A DNA stretch of 64,000 nucleotides from assembly GCF_013387495.1 (NCBI RefSeq), contig NZ_JABZEE010000040.1, positions 1 to 64,000 of the forward strand, written 5' to 3'. Source of the stretch: Streptomyces sp. PKU-EA00015. Its GTDB lineage: Bacteria > Actinomycetota > Actinomycetes > Streptomycetales > Streptomycetaceae. The position numbers and the translations under genes were made by a program. The notes under the pieces are model-generated. The model ran no database searches. It was not told the origin of the DNA and saw only the letters and a list, made by a program, of their open reading frames with translations. Below, in pieces: positions 43,362 through 52,084 of this stretch. Within the stretch, counting starts at the first letter, position 1, and each line of letters opens with the position of its first letter.

Positions 43362-45824
43362 ATGACACCCACGGCCACCTACCGGCTCCAGCTGCAGCCG
43401 GACTTCCCGTTCGCGGCCGCCGAGGCGGCGGTTCCGTATCTCGCCGACCTCGGCGTCTCCCACCTGCACCTGTCGCCGGTTCTGGAGGCGGTGCCCGGGT
43501 CCACGCATGGGTACGACGTCGTCGACCACGGCCGTGTCCGCGCGGAGCTCGGCGGCGAGGAGGGGCTGCGCCGCCTGTCCCACACGGCCCGCGAGCACGG
43601 CCTGGGCCTGGTCGTCGACATCGTGCCGAACCACATGGCCGCCGTCCCGCGCTACAACCGCGCGCTGTGGGAGGTGCTGCGCGAGGGCCCGCGATCGCCG
43701 TTCGCCCGCTGGTTCGACATCGACTGGGCCGCCGGGGACGGCAAGGTGCTGCTCCCGGTGCTGCCCGGGCGCATCGGCGGCGAGCTGGCGCAGCTGCGGG
43801 TCGAAGGGGAGGTGCTGCACCACGGGGAGCAGCGGTTCCCGTTGCGCGCGTCGACCGCGCACCTGCCGCTGCCCGAGCTGCTGGACGCCCAGTGGTACCG
43901 CCTCGCGTGGTGGCGCCTTGCCCGTACCGAACTCAACTACCGGCGGTTCTTCACCGTCTCGGACCTCATCGGGGTGCGGGTGGAGGACCCCGAGGTCTTC
44001 GACGCGACCCACGCCAAGATCCTGGAGCTGGTGCGGGACGGCGTCGTCGACGGGCTGCGGGTGGACCATCCGGACGGGGTGGCCGACCCGGAGGGTTATC
44101 TGCGCAGGCTCGACGAGGCGACCGGCGGTTGGGGGCCCCTCCCACGGCCGCCGGGCCGTAGGGGGAGCTGGATCGTCGTGGAGAAGATCCTCACCGGCGA
44201 CGAGCGGCTTCCGGCCGGCTGGCCCGTCGCGGGCACGACGGGGTACGACGCGCTGCGCCGGATCGACGGCCTGTTCACCGACCCGGCGGGCGTGCGCCAA
44301 CTGGTCGGCGTCTACCGCGACTTCACCGACGTGGACGACAGCCTCGGCGGACGGTGGGAGGCAACGGCGCGGCGCGCGGCCTACGAGGTGGTGACGCACG
44401 AGCTGGCAGCCGAGACCGCGACGCTCGTCCGGCTCGCCGAGCGGATCTGCGCCGAGGACACGCGGCTGCGCGACCACGCCCCGTGGGCGCTGCGTGCGGC
44501 CGTACGTGAGCTGCTGGTCCGCGTGCCCGTCTACCGGCCCTACCGGGTCGATGCCGAGTCCGCGCTCCCCGAGGACGCGGCGCGGGCGGCACGCGACACG
44601 TTCGCCGTGCCCGAGGAGGCGGCCGCGGTGGACGTGGTGCGGGACCTTGCACTGGGCCGGCTCGGTGACGGGCCGGACCACGTCCGGTTCCGGGCGCGCT
44701 TCGCCCAGACGGCCTCGGCGCTGCGGGCCAAGTCGGTGGAGGACACCGCGTTCTACCGGTACGCGCCGCTGATCTCGGCCAACGAGGTGGGCGGCGACCC
44801 CGGGAACCCCGCGGTGGAGCCCGCGGCCTTCCATGCCTTCTGCGCCCGCCTGGCCCGCGACTGGGCGGGCACGGGCACGGTGCTGACCACGCACGACACC
44901 AAGCGCAGCGCGGACGTGCGGGCGCGCATCGCGGTGCTGTCCGAGTGCCCGGAGCGGTGGGCGCGGTTCCTGGAGCGGATCACCGAGGAGGCCGAGAGCC
45001 CGTCCGGGGGCGGCGGCGCCCCCGACGCGCAGCTGGCGTGGGTGGCGTGGCAGACGGCCGTCGGGTTCGGAATCCCCGACGCGGACCGGCTGGAGGCGGC
45101 ACTGCTCAAGGCGGTGCGCGAGGCGGGGGTGCACACGAGCTGGACGGAGTCGGACCCGGCGTACGAGAAGGCGGTGTCGGCGTTCGTGGGCAGCGGACCG
45201 GCCGGTTCGCCGCAGCACTCGGTGGCCCGCTTCGTCCGGCAGCTCGCGCCGTACGTGCGGGCGAACGTGCTGGGGGCGGCGCTGCTGCATCTGACGATGC
45301 CGGGTGTGCCCGACGTGTACCAGGGCTCGGAGCGGGAGTTCCTGGCCCTGGTCGACCCGGACAACCGGGCCCCGGCCCGTTTCGGCCCTCCGTTGTCCGA
45401 GCCGCTGACCGTCGGCGCGGGGGCCGGCTCGGCGACGGGCCCGGAGGGTCGTCTGAGTGCGGAGAAGGAGGCCCTGACGGCCACGGTGCTCAGACTCCGC
45501 CGGGCGCGCCCGGACCTGTTCGGCGCCCGCGCCGCGTACGAGGCGCTGGCCGCCTCCGGCCCGGCAGCCGGGCACTGCGTCGCGTTCCGCCGGGGCGAGG
45601 AGGTGGTCACGGCCGTCACGCGGCTCTCGATGCGGCTGGAGGGCGAGGGCGGCTGGCGGGGCACGGCTCTGACGCTTCCGCCGGGCCGGTGGACCGATCT
45701 GCTGGGCGGGGAGCGCGAGTTCACCGGTGAGGTGCCGGTGCCGGTGGCCGACCTGTTCGCGGCGCGTCCTGTGGCGCTGCTCAGCCGCGCGGACGGACCA
45801 GCAGCGTCTTGGGAGACCGGGTGA
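43362..45824 (+). CDS. treY: Maltooligosyl trehalose synthase
   Basis: 820 residues; converts the reducing end of a maltodextrin to an alpha,alpha-1,1 (trehalose) linkage. It starts TPTATYRLQLQPDFPFAAAE, as TreY enzymes do, with SPVLEAVPGSTHGYDVVDH, IVPNHMA, nucleophile D235 (GLRVDHPDG), acid E274 (WIVVEKIL) and the TreY-specific long insertion before TTHDTKRSADVRARI. The start ATG 43362 is 111 bases after glgX. Its last 44 bases overlap the convergent P450-like gene. Confidence 0.95.
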   Translation: MTPTATYRLQLQPDFPFAAAEAAVPYLADLGVSHLHLSPVLEAVPGSTHGYDVVDHGRVRAELGGEEGLRRLSHTAREHGLGLVVDIVPNHMAAVPRYNRALWEVLREGPRSPFARWFDIDWAAGDGKVLLPVLPGRIGGELAQLRVEGEVLHHGEQRFPLRASTAHLPLPELLDAQWYRLAWWRLARTELNYRRFFTVSDLIGVRVEDPEVFDATHAKILELVRDGVVDGLRVDHPDGVADPEGYLRRLDEATGGWGPLPRPPGRRGSWIVVEKILTGDERLPAGWPVAGTTGYDALRRIDGLFTDPAGVRQLVGVYRDFTDVDDSLGGRWEATARRAAYEVVTHELAAETATLVRLAERICAEDTRLRDHAPWALRAAVRELLVRVPVYRPYRVDAESALPEDAARAARDTFAVPEEAAAVDVVRDLALGRLGDGPDHVRFRARFAQTASALRAKSVEDTAFYRYAPLISANEVGGDPGNPAVEPAAFHAFCARLARDWAGTGTVLTTHDTKRSADVRARIAVLSECPERWARFLERITEEAESPSGGGGAPDAQLAWVAWQTAVGFGIPDADRLEAALLKAVREAGVHTSWTESDPAYEKAVSAFVGSGPAGSPQHSVARFVRQLAPYVRANVLGAALLHLTMPGVPDVYQGSEREFLALVDPDNRAPARFGPPLSEPLTVGAGAGSATGPEGRLSAEKEALTATVLRLRRARPDLFGARAAYEALAASGPAAGHCVAFRRGEEVVTAVTRLSMRLEGEGGWRGTALTLPPGRWTDLLGGEREFTGEVPVPVADLFAARPVALLSRADGPAASWETG

Positions 45825-46731
45825 TCAGGCCACTGGCGACCGGCCGGAATCCGTCGGCCCAGCGCATCCTCGGCATCGCCTCGCTCAGCGCGCGCAGGCC
45901 GTACTCGGCCTCCATCGCCGCGAGCTCCACGGCCGGGCACCCGCCCAGACCGAAGGTGAGCTGGCCGGGATCGCCCCGGAGCATGTCGAACCGGTCGGGC
46001 TCCCGGAACCGCTCCGGGTCCCGACCCGCCGAGCCGATCAGGCAGGCGACGGCCGCGCCCGCCGGCAGCGTGCCTCCGCTGAGCGTGACCTCGGCGGCCG
46101 TCCTGCGGATCAGCACCAGCACGGGCGGATCGCGTCGCAGCGACTCGGTCCACGCCCGTGCGATGAGCCGCGGTTCGGCCCGCAGCGCGGCCAGCCGGTC
46201 GGACTGGTCGAGCACATTGGCGAAGAACGAGGCGAGGGCCTTCTCCCGCACCGAGACCTGGGAGACGCAGCCCCCGGCGAGCAGCGCCCGGCCGGCCGTC
46301 CTGCCCCGTACCCCGACGGCCCCGGACGGCAGCCACCGGCAGAACTCCTCCACCAGGTCGATCTGCTCACGACCCGCGAGCCGCCGGGCGAGGACGTACG
46401 CGGTGCGCTGGACGATCTCGCGCAGCGCGTGCGGGACGGGCGCGAGGTGCCCGGCGCACCCCGCGTCACCGGGCCGGTGGCCGTGGGTGAAGCGGAGATC
46501 GGTCAGAGCGGTGGCGACGTCGCGGTAACGGCTGAGCAGCCAGGCGCCGACGGACGCGTCGTAGGTGAGGGGATGCTCCTCACGCAGCCGGCGGTAGCCC
46601 TCGTACAGTTCGTGCTCGTTCCCCATGGGCAGGCCGGGCAGCAGCGCGCCGGCCCGGCGCCCCGTCCCGGCGGGCAGCGCGGAGGCGGTGGGCGGTGAGG
46701 GCTCGGGCGTGGGGCGTATGTCCGCGTGCAT
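45781..46731 (-). CDS. Degenerate cytochrome P450-like protein
   Basis: 316 residues, about 80 fewer than bacterial P450s. The K-helix ExxR is present (E197-R200) and the following LIRRTAAEVTLSGGTLPAGAAV is family-like. The heme loop reads FGLGGC (260-265) where P450s have FGxGxHxC, so two residues including the conserved His/Arg are missing, and the I-helix AGxxT oxygen-activation motif is not found (the region reads SVREKALASFFANVLDQSDRL). It may bind heme poorly or not at all. Start ATG 46731 behind GGGGAG. The 3' end overlaps treY. Confidence 0.75.
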   Translation of the reverse strand: MHADIRPTPEPSPPTASALPAGTGRRAGALLPGLPMGNEHELYEGYRRLREEHPLTYDASVGAWLLSRYRDVATALTDLRFTHGHRPGDAGCAGHLAPVPHALREIVQRTAYVLARRLAGREQIDLVEEFCRWLPSGAVGVRGRTAGRALLAGGCVSQVSVREKALASFFANVLDQSDRLAALRAEPRLIARAWTESLRRDPPVLVLIRRTAAEVTLSGGTLPAGAAVACLIGSAGRDPERFREPDRFDMLRGDPGQLTFGLGGCPAVELAAMEAEYGLRALSEAMPRMRWADGFRPVASGLITRSPKTLLVRPRG

Positions 46732-46978
46732 GGTGTGCGCTCCCCTGTCACGGCCGCGGGTCTGGTGCCCCGCTGCTCCCTTCAGGTGACCACCGGGCCA
46801 CCGTCACCGCAGTCGGCGCAGGGCCGTACGGGTGACGTGGCGATGGGTACGCCATTCGGGTGGAGGGCGGGCCACAGCGGGGCCGAAGCCGCGGCCGCCC
46901 GACGGAGGAGGCGCTCCCACGGCTTCGACGTGACCGTGAAGACCATGCCGCTGACCGCGACGGCGAACGGGTCGCCGC

Positions 46979-47527
46979 TCAGCGGGCGGTGAGGCGGAAG
47001 CTCATGCTGCCGAAGCCCACCATGTCGCCGTCCTGGACGACGATCGCGCCGGTCACCCTGCGGCCGTTGACCGTGGTGCCGTTGGTCGAGCCGAGGTCGC
47101 GCAGGACCCACAAAGTGCCCTGGTGGCTCAGTTCGGCGTGCAGCCGCGAGACCGTGTCGTGGCTCAGCCGCAGTCCGTTGACCGGGTCCCGGCCGATGCG
47201 CAGGGGGTACGGACCCGGCTCGGGCAGCAGCAGCGGCGGCAGCTTCTCCGCCTGCCAGGCCCTGCGCAGCCGGACGGAGAACGCCGAGACCCGGCCGACC
47301 GCGCTGTAGATCCGGCGGGCCCACCTGTTCTCGTGGACGAGGTCGGCGGTGAGGGCGTCCAGCTCCTCCGAACGGCGGGCGGCCAGGACCAGTTCCATCC
47401 GGTGCACGAACGTCTCGTGCGACAGCCTGCCCTGGGCCGCGCCCTCTCTGAGCACATCGAGGACACGCTCGCGCTCGGCGTCCGACAGCCGTGCGGGATA
47501 CGTGGGGGACTCGTAGGAGGACGTCAC
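46979..47527 (-). CDS. DUF1707 and FHA domain protein
   Basis: 182 residues. The N-terminal DUF1707 (RLSDAERERVLDVLREGAAQGRLSHETFVHRMELVLAARR) is followed by a linker and a C-terminal FHA domain with LRIGRDPVNGLRLSHDTVSRLHAEL and RDLGSTNGTTVNGRRV, i.e. intact GR, SxxH and TNGT motifs for phosphothreonine recognition. It likely works in Ser/Thr kinase signalling. The start is GTG 47527, the only in-frame start before the domain, with no clear ribosome site. Confidence 0.9.
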   Translation of the reverse strand: MTSSYESPTYPARLSDAERERVLDVLREGAAQGRLSHETFVHRMELVLAARRSEELDALTADLVHENRWARRIYSAVGRVSAFSVRLRRAWQAEKLPPLLLPEPGPYPLRIGRDPVNGLRLSHDTVSRLHAELSHQGTLWVLRDLGSTNGTTVNGRRVTGAIVVQDGDMVGFGSMSFRLTAR

Positions 47528-47862
47528 AAAGCAGATTGTCGGGCCGAAGGGCCCGGGGTGTCCAGAAGAGCAGGTCTTCTGCTGTTCGGCGCGACCCCTC
47601 TGACCTGCACGGAAGGTGGCGTTCCGGCCACGGTGCGGCCCAACTGGCCTGCGGAAGCGGCGTATTGGGCCGCACCCGGGCAGCCGGAAAAGGCTGGACC
47701 CGAGCGCGCCGGCCGGTCTAGGGTGCCCACCGACGCCCGTGACGACGGAAGGAGGCGAGTGCCGTGCACCTCACACGATTCCCGCGCTCCCGCCCCGTCC
47801 GCCCGGCGTTCAGTGTCTGACCGGGAGCGCCTCACCTACCTCGCATCCCGGAGGACTTCCTC
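47528..47862 (+). promoter_or_regulatory. Leader region upstream of the GNAT gene
   Basis: 335 bases without a full gene. The left half carries only shadow frames. A possible -10 TAGGGT lies at 47719-47724, and the candidate leader peptide at 47764-47820 follows. Nothing else recognisable was seen. Confidence 0.4.
47764..47820 (+). CDS. Candidate 18-residue leader peptide
   Basis: GTG 47764 to TGA 47818-47820, with AAGGAGG (47749-47755) at an 8-base spacing, encodes MHLTRFPRSRPVRPAFSV. Five prolines/serines and four arginines in 18 residues, and position 42 bases before a gene with its own GGAGG site, resemble an attenuating or coupled leader. A rival reading from GTG 47759 continues 35 codons into the next gene's start. 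Confidence 0.4.
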   Translation: MHLTRFPRSRPVRPAFSV

Positions 47863-48759
47863 ATGACCGATCTGGTCATCCGCGCGCTCGACGCGAGCGA
47901 CGCCCGTCTTTTCGACACCCTGCCCGACCCTCTCGGCGCGGCCGAGGGCCATGCCCGCACCGTCCACCGGCCCGACTGGAAGCGGATCGCCCTGCGCGAC
48001 GGCAAGGTCGTGGCCCGAGGCGCCTGGTGGGGCGGCCCGGGTGACGAAACGCCCGTCAACATCAATTGGTTCGACGTCGCCGCCGGCGAGGAGGAGGCGG
48101 GCGCCGAACTGCTGCGCACCGCCCCCTTCCAGGTCGAGCTGGAGCTCAACCTGCCCGCCGGCTGGCGGGACGACCCGGTCGCGCGGCCGGCCGCCGAGGC
48201 CCGGGTCCGCGCCGCGAAGGCGGCCGGGTACGAGGTGCTCGTCGAGCGGTTCATGTACCGCTGGACACCCGCGCACGGTCTGCCCGAGCGGCCGGGCCGC
48301 CTCACGTTCCGGCCGGAGCCGGACGACTCCGTGTTCTTCGAGGCGCTCAAGCGCATCCACTCCGTGACGCTGGACGCGCACGCGCTCCGGGCGATCGCCG
48401 AGGGCGGTCTCGACCAGGCGGCACAGGAGGAGCTGGACTTCTTCCACTGGTGCCCCTCGCCGCGGGAGTGGTGGCAGCTCGCCCACACACCCGAGGGCGA
48501 GCTCGCCGGCATTCACATCCCGGCGCACAATCCGGGCGGCCCCTGCATCGGCTTCATCGGCGTCGTCCCCGAGCAGCGCGGCCGCGGCTACGCGTACGAC
48601 CTGCTCGCGGAGTGCACGCACTTCCTCGCCGAGCGAGGCGCCGAGTTCATCGCGGGCGCCACCGACCAGGGGAACTTCCCGATGGCGGCGCACTTCGCCA
48701 AGGCGGGCCACCCGGTGGTCAAGGAGCGGATCAACTTCGTTCCCCCGACGGGGAGCTGA
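47863..48759 (+). CDS. GNAT family N-acetyltransferase
   Basis: 298 residues from ATG 47863 with GGAGG eight bases upstream. The N-terminal half is a divergent GNAT-like domain. The C-terminal half is a standard GNAT fold: LAGIHIPAHNPGGPCIGFIGVVPEQRGRGYAYDLLAECTHFL (motif A with Q-R-G-R-G-Y-A) and GATDQGNFPMAAHFAKAGH (motif B). This is a tandem-GNAT layout similar to some antibiotic- or mycothiol-related acetyltransferases. The substrate is unknown. Confidence 0.88.
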   Translation: MTDLVIRALDASDARLFDTLPDPLGAAEGHARTVHRPDWKRIALRDGKVVARGAWWGGPGDETPVNINWFDVAAGEEEAGAELLRTAPFQVELELNLPAGWRDDPVARPAAEARVRAAKAAGYEVLVERFMYRWTPAHGLPERPGRLTFRPEPDDSVFFEALKRIHSVTLDAHALRAIAEGGLDQAAQEELDFFHWCPSPREWWQLAHTPEGELAGIHIPAHNPGGPCIGFIGVVPEQRGRGYAYDLLAECTHFLAERGAEFIAGATDQGNFPMAAHFAKAGHPVVKERINFVPPTGS

Positions 48760-48765
48760 CCGTGC

Positions 48766-48803
48766 GCGGGGGTGGCCGAAGCCGGGGCTCCGGACACCCC
48801 CGC
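48766..48803. terminator. Bidirectional terminator between the GNAT and GH1 genes
   Basis: gcgggggtg (48766-48774) pairs with cacccccgc (48795-48803); the inner bases gccg/cgga extend the stem. It lies between two convergent stop codons. Confidence 0.75.
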
Positions 48804-48804
48804 A

Positions 48805-50169
48805 TCACCGCCCGCCGCGGCGCTTCTGCTCGGCGATCACGTCCCGGTACCAGGCGTACGACGCCTTGGGCGTGCGGCGGAGGGTCTCGTAGTCGACGTG
48901 GACGAGCCCGAAGCGCTGTGAGGCTCCCTCGGCCCACTCGATGTTGTCGGTGAGCGACCAGGTGAAGTAGCCGCGGACGTCGACGCCGGACGCCATCGCC
49001 TCGTGCAGGGACCGCAGATGGGCGTCGAGGAAGGCGATACGGCGCCGGTCGTCGATGCCGCCGTAGGAGCAGCCGTTCTCGGTGACGACGACGGGAGGCA
49101 GCCCGTCGCCGTAGCGGTCCTTCAGCGAGACCAGCAGCTCGCGCAGTCCGTCGGGGACGACGGGCCAGCCGAAGTCGGTGCGCTCGTCGGCGACGATCTC
49201 CCGCAGTCCGAACGGGAGTTGCGCGGGCATGCCGACGCCCGCGAAGCCGTCGAGGGCGTCCGGGGCGGGCGCGCCGACGAGCATCGGGTGGTAGTAGTTC
49301 ACGCCGTAGAAGTCCAGCGGCTGCGCGATCACGGTGAGGTCGTCGGCGACAGGGCCGGACATGAGCTCGGCGAAGCCGTCGGGGTAGGCGCCGGTGAGCA
49401 GCGGATCGGCGAACAGCCGGTTGGTGACCGTGTCGTAGAGCTCGGCGGCGAACCGGTCCTCGTCGCTGTCGCCGGCCGTCCACACGGGCGAGTGGGAGAC
49501 GGCGAGGCCGATGTCCGTGGCACCCGCCGCTCGCAGCGCCTGGACGGCGAGGCCGTGGGCGAGCAACTGATGGTGGGCGGCGGGCAGGGCGTCGAAGAGG
49601 AGCTGCCGGCCGGGGGCGTGCTCGCCGAGTGCGTAACCGAGCAGGGTGACCTCGGCAGGTTCGTTGACGGTCATCCACAGGGGTACGCGGTCGGTGAGGC
49701 GTGCCGCGACGGCCGCGGCGTACTCGGCGAACCGTTCGGCGGTGTCGCGGCGCAGCCAGCCGCCCGCCTCGTCGAGCGGAAGCGGCGTGTCCCAGTGGTA
49801 GAGCGTCGGTGCGGGGGTGATGCCGTGGGCGCGCAGCTCGTCGACGAGCCGGTCGTAGAAGTCGAGTCCGCGGGCGTTGACCGGGCCGCTGCCGCCGGGG
49901 ACGACGCGGGGCCAGGAGACCGAGAAGCGGAACACATCGGCGCCGAGGCCGGCGAGCAGGGCGACGTCCTCGGAGAAGCGGTCGTAAAAGCCCGTGCCGC
50001 GGGCGGCGTCGGCGCCGTCCTTGATCCGTCCGGCGGCCGCGAAGGCGTCCCAGCCGGAGGGTCCCTTGCCGTCGGCGTCGGCGGCTCCCTCGGTCTGGAA
50101 GGCGGACGCGGCGGCTCCCCACAGGAAGCCGGGCGGGAACGCGGGCAGCGGCTCCGTCGGTATCGGCAT
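48805..50169 (-). CDS. Beta-glucosidase, glycoside hydrolase family 1
   Basis: 454 residues, cytoplasmic, no signal peptide. The N-terminal FLWGAAASAFQTEGA is the GH1 opening signature. Acid/base E170 is in MTVNEPAEV and nucleophile E364 in VVTENGCSYGG; the C-terminal FTWSLTDNIEWAEGASQRFGLVHVDYETL is complete. It releases glucose from beta-glucosides such as cellobiose. It is divergent from treZ with 111 bases between starts. No linked transporter or LacI regulator is seen. Confidence 0.95.
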   Translation of the reverse strand: MPIPTEPLPAFPPGFLWGAAASAFQTEGAADADGKGPSGWDAFAAAGRIKDGADAARGTGFYDRFSEDVALLAGLGADVFRFSVSWPRVVPGGSGPVNARGLDFYDRLVDELRAHGITPAPTLYHWDTPLPLDEAGGWLRRDTAERFAEYAAAVAARLTDRVPLWMTVNEPAEVTLLGYALGEHAPGRQLLFDALPAAHHQLLAHGLAVQALRAAGATDIGLAVSHSPVWTAGDSDEDRFAAELYDTVTNRLFADPLLTGAYPDGFAELMSGPVADDLTVIAQPLDFYGVNYYHPMLVGAPAPDALDGFAGVGMPAQLPFGLREIVADERTDFGWPVVPDGLRELLVSLKDRYGDGLPPVVVTENGCSYGGIDDRRRIAFLDAHLRSLHEAMASGVDVRGYFTWSLTDNIEWAEGASQRFGLVHVDYETLRRTPKASYAWYRDVIAEQKRRGGR

Positions 50170-50280
50170 GGCCCGTGACCTTAATGGCCCAAGCACCCCG
50201 CCTGAAGACCCTCGTCTTGTCAGGATGGACGGGACATACGGGATCGACGGGACCGGCATCGACGACGAGGGGATTCGCCA

Positions 50281-52029
50281 GTGCTGTTGTTCGAGGTGTG
50301 GGCGCCGCGGGCCGAGGAGCGGGTCACGCTGTGGCTGGAGGGCGCCGAGCGCCCGATGGAGCGCGACCAGGGCCGGGCGGGCTGGTGGATCGCGGAGGCC
50401 GAGGCGGGCGACGGCGCCCGGTACGGCTTCGCGCTGGACGGGGGTCCGCTGCGGCCGGACCCGCGCTCGCGCCGTCAGCCGGACGGCCCGGAGGCCCCGA
50501 GCGCGGTCGTCGACCACGACGCGTACGTATGGCGGCACGAGTGGACCGGCCGGGGCCTGCGGGGCGCGGTCCTCTACGAGCTGCACATCGGCACCTTCAC
50601 CCGCGAGGGCACCCTCGACGCGGCGGCGGCCCGCCTCGGTGAACTGGCCGATCTGGGCATCACGCATGTCGAGCTGATGCCGCTGTGCCCGTTCCCCGGC
50701 GTGCACGGCTGGGGCTACGACGGGGTGGACCTCTGGGCGGTGCACGAGCCGTACGGCGGCCCCGAGGCGCTGAAGCGCTTTGTCGACACGGCGCACGGGC
50801 TGGGACTGGGTGTGGTGCTGGACGTCGTGCACAACCACCTCGGCCCGTCCGGCAACCATCTGCCCGCCTTCGGCCCGTACTTCACCGACACCCACCACAC
50901 TCCCTGGGGCTCGGCGGTCAACCTGGACGCCCCCGGGTCGGACGAGGTGCGCGCCTTCCTGCTGGGCAGCGCGCTGGCCTGGCTCCGGGACTACCGGATC
51001 GACGGGCTGCGGCTCGACGCGGTGCACGCGCTGGCCGACACCCGGGCCCTGACCTTCCTGGAGGAGCTGTCGGCCGCCGTCGACACCCTGGCCGCCGACC
51101 TCGGCCGGCCGCTGTTCCTGATCGCCGAGTCCGACCGGTGCGACCCGCGCACCACGACGCCCCGCGCCGAGGGCGGCCTGGGGCTGCACGCCCAGTGGAA
51201 CGACGACTTCCACCACGCTCTGCACGCCGCGCTGACCGGCGAGTCCCAGGGCTACTACGCCGACTTCGCGCGCGCCCCGATGGCCGCGCTCGCCAAGACG
51301 CTGAACCACGTCTTCTTCCACGACGGCACGTTCTCGACCTTCCGCGGCCGCACCCACGGCCGGCCCGTCGACGTGAACACCACGCCCGGATACCGCTTCC
51401 TCGGATACGCGCAGACCCATGACCAGATCGGCAACAGGGCGCTCGGCGACCGGCTCTCGGCCACTCTCACGCCGGGTCTGCTGGCGTGCGCGGCGGCCCT
51501 GGTGCTGACCTCCCCGTTCACGCCGATGCTCTTCATGGGCGAGGAGTGGGGCGCGAGCACCCCCTGGACGTACTTCACCGACCACACCGACCCCGAGCTG
51601 GCCGAGGCCGTACGGGCGGGCCGGCGCCGGGAGTTCGCGGAACACGGCTGGGCGGAGGAGGACGTGCCGGACCCGCAGTCACCGGCCACCCGGGAGCGCT
51701 CGTGCCTGGACCGCTCCGAGCGCGAACGCGAGCCGCACGCGGCCCTGCTCGCCTGGCACCGGGAGCTGATCGCCCTGCGCCGTACGCTGCCGGATCTGAC
51801 CGACCCGGACCTGGCGTCGGTGAAGGTGGCGTACGACGAGCAGGGGCGCTGGCTGGCGTACCGGCGCGGCGATCTGCGGATCGCGGTGAACCTCGGCGCG
51901 GACACCGCCGCGATCGCGCTGGGCGGCGGCGGGCGGGTCGTCGCGGCCTGGGGCAAGGCGGAGGCCCCTGGCAGTGACGGGGTGCTGCGCCTGGCGCCGG
52001 AGAGCAGTGTGGTGCTCGCCGCGTCCTAG
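50281..52029 (+). CDS. treZ: Malto-oligosyltrehalose trehalohydrolase
   Basis: 582 residues from GTG 50281 behind GAGGGGA. It releases trehalose from the TreY product. An N-terminal CBM48/isoamylase-N-like domain (LLFEVWAPRAEERVTLWLEG) precedes a GH13 barrel with GTFTREGTLDAAAARLGELADLG, DVVHNHLGPSGN, nucleophile D246 (GLRLDAVHAL), acid E283 (LIAESDR) and TPGYRFLGYAQTHDQIGNRAL, the TreZ-specific transition-state block. TreX and TreY lie 7-9 kb to the left rather than adjacent. Confidence 0.95.
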   Translation: MLLFEVWAPRAEERVTLWLEGAERPMERDQGRAGWWIAEAEAGDGARYGFALDGGPLRPDPRSRRQPDGPEAPSAVVDHDAYVWRHEWTGRGLRGAVLYELHIGTFTREGTLDAAAARLGELADLGITHVELMPLCPFPGVHGWGYDGVDLWAVHEPYGGPEALKRFVDTAHGLGLGVVLDVVHNHLGPSGNHLPAFGPYFTDTHHTPWGSAVNLDAPGSDEVRAFLLGSALAWLRDYRIDGLRLDAVHALADTRALTFLEELSAAVDTLAADLGRPLFLIAESDRCDPRTTTPRAEGGLGLHAQWNDDFHHALHAALTGESQGYYADFARAPMAALAKTLNHVFFHDGTFSTFRGRTHGRPVDVNTTPGYRFLGYAQTHDQIGNRALGDRLSATLTPGLLACAAALVLTSPFTPMLFMGEEWGASTPWTYFTDHTDPELAEAVRAGRRREFAEHGWAEEDVPDPQSPATRERSCLDRSEREREPHAALLAWHRELIALRRTLPDLTDPDLASVKVAYDEQGRWLAYRRGDLRIAVNLGADTAAIALGGGGRVVAAWGKAEAPGSDGVLRLAPESSVVLAAS

Positions 52030-52043
52030 TCCCTGTCCACGAC

Positions 52044-52084
52044 CCCGCCCGATGCCCGAAGCCCGATCCCGAAGCCCGGGCGGG
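52044..52084. terminator. Bidirectional terminator between treZ and the M24 peptidase gene
   Basis: cccgcccg (52044-52051) pairs with cgggcggg (52077-52084). The loop contains two copies of cccgaagcccg, which can shift the pairing. Located between two convergent stops. Confidence 0.65.

Noticed and set aside
46782..46946. A 54-codon minus-strand frame starting MVFTVTSKPWERLL
   Set aside because: Protein-like at first sight, but no ribosome site and no recognised family; left unannotated.
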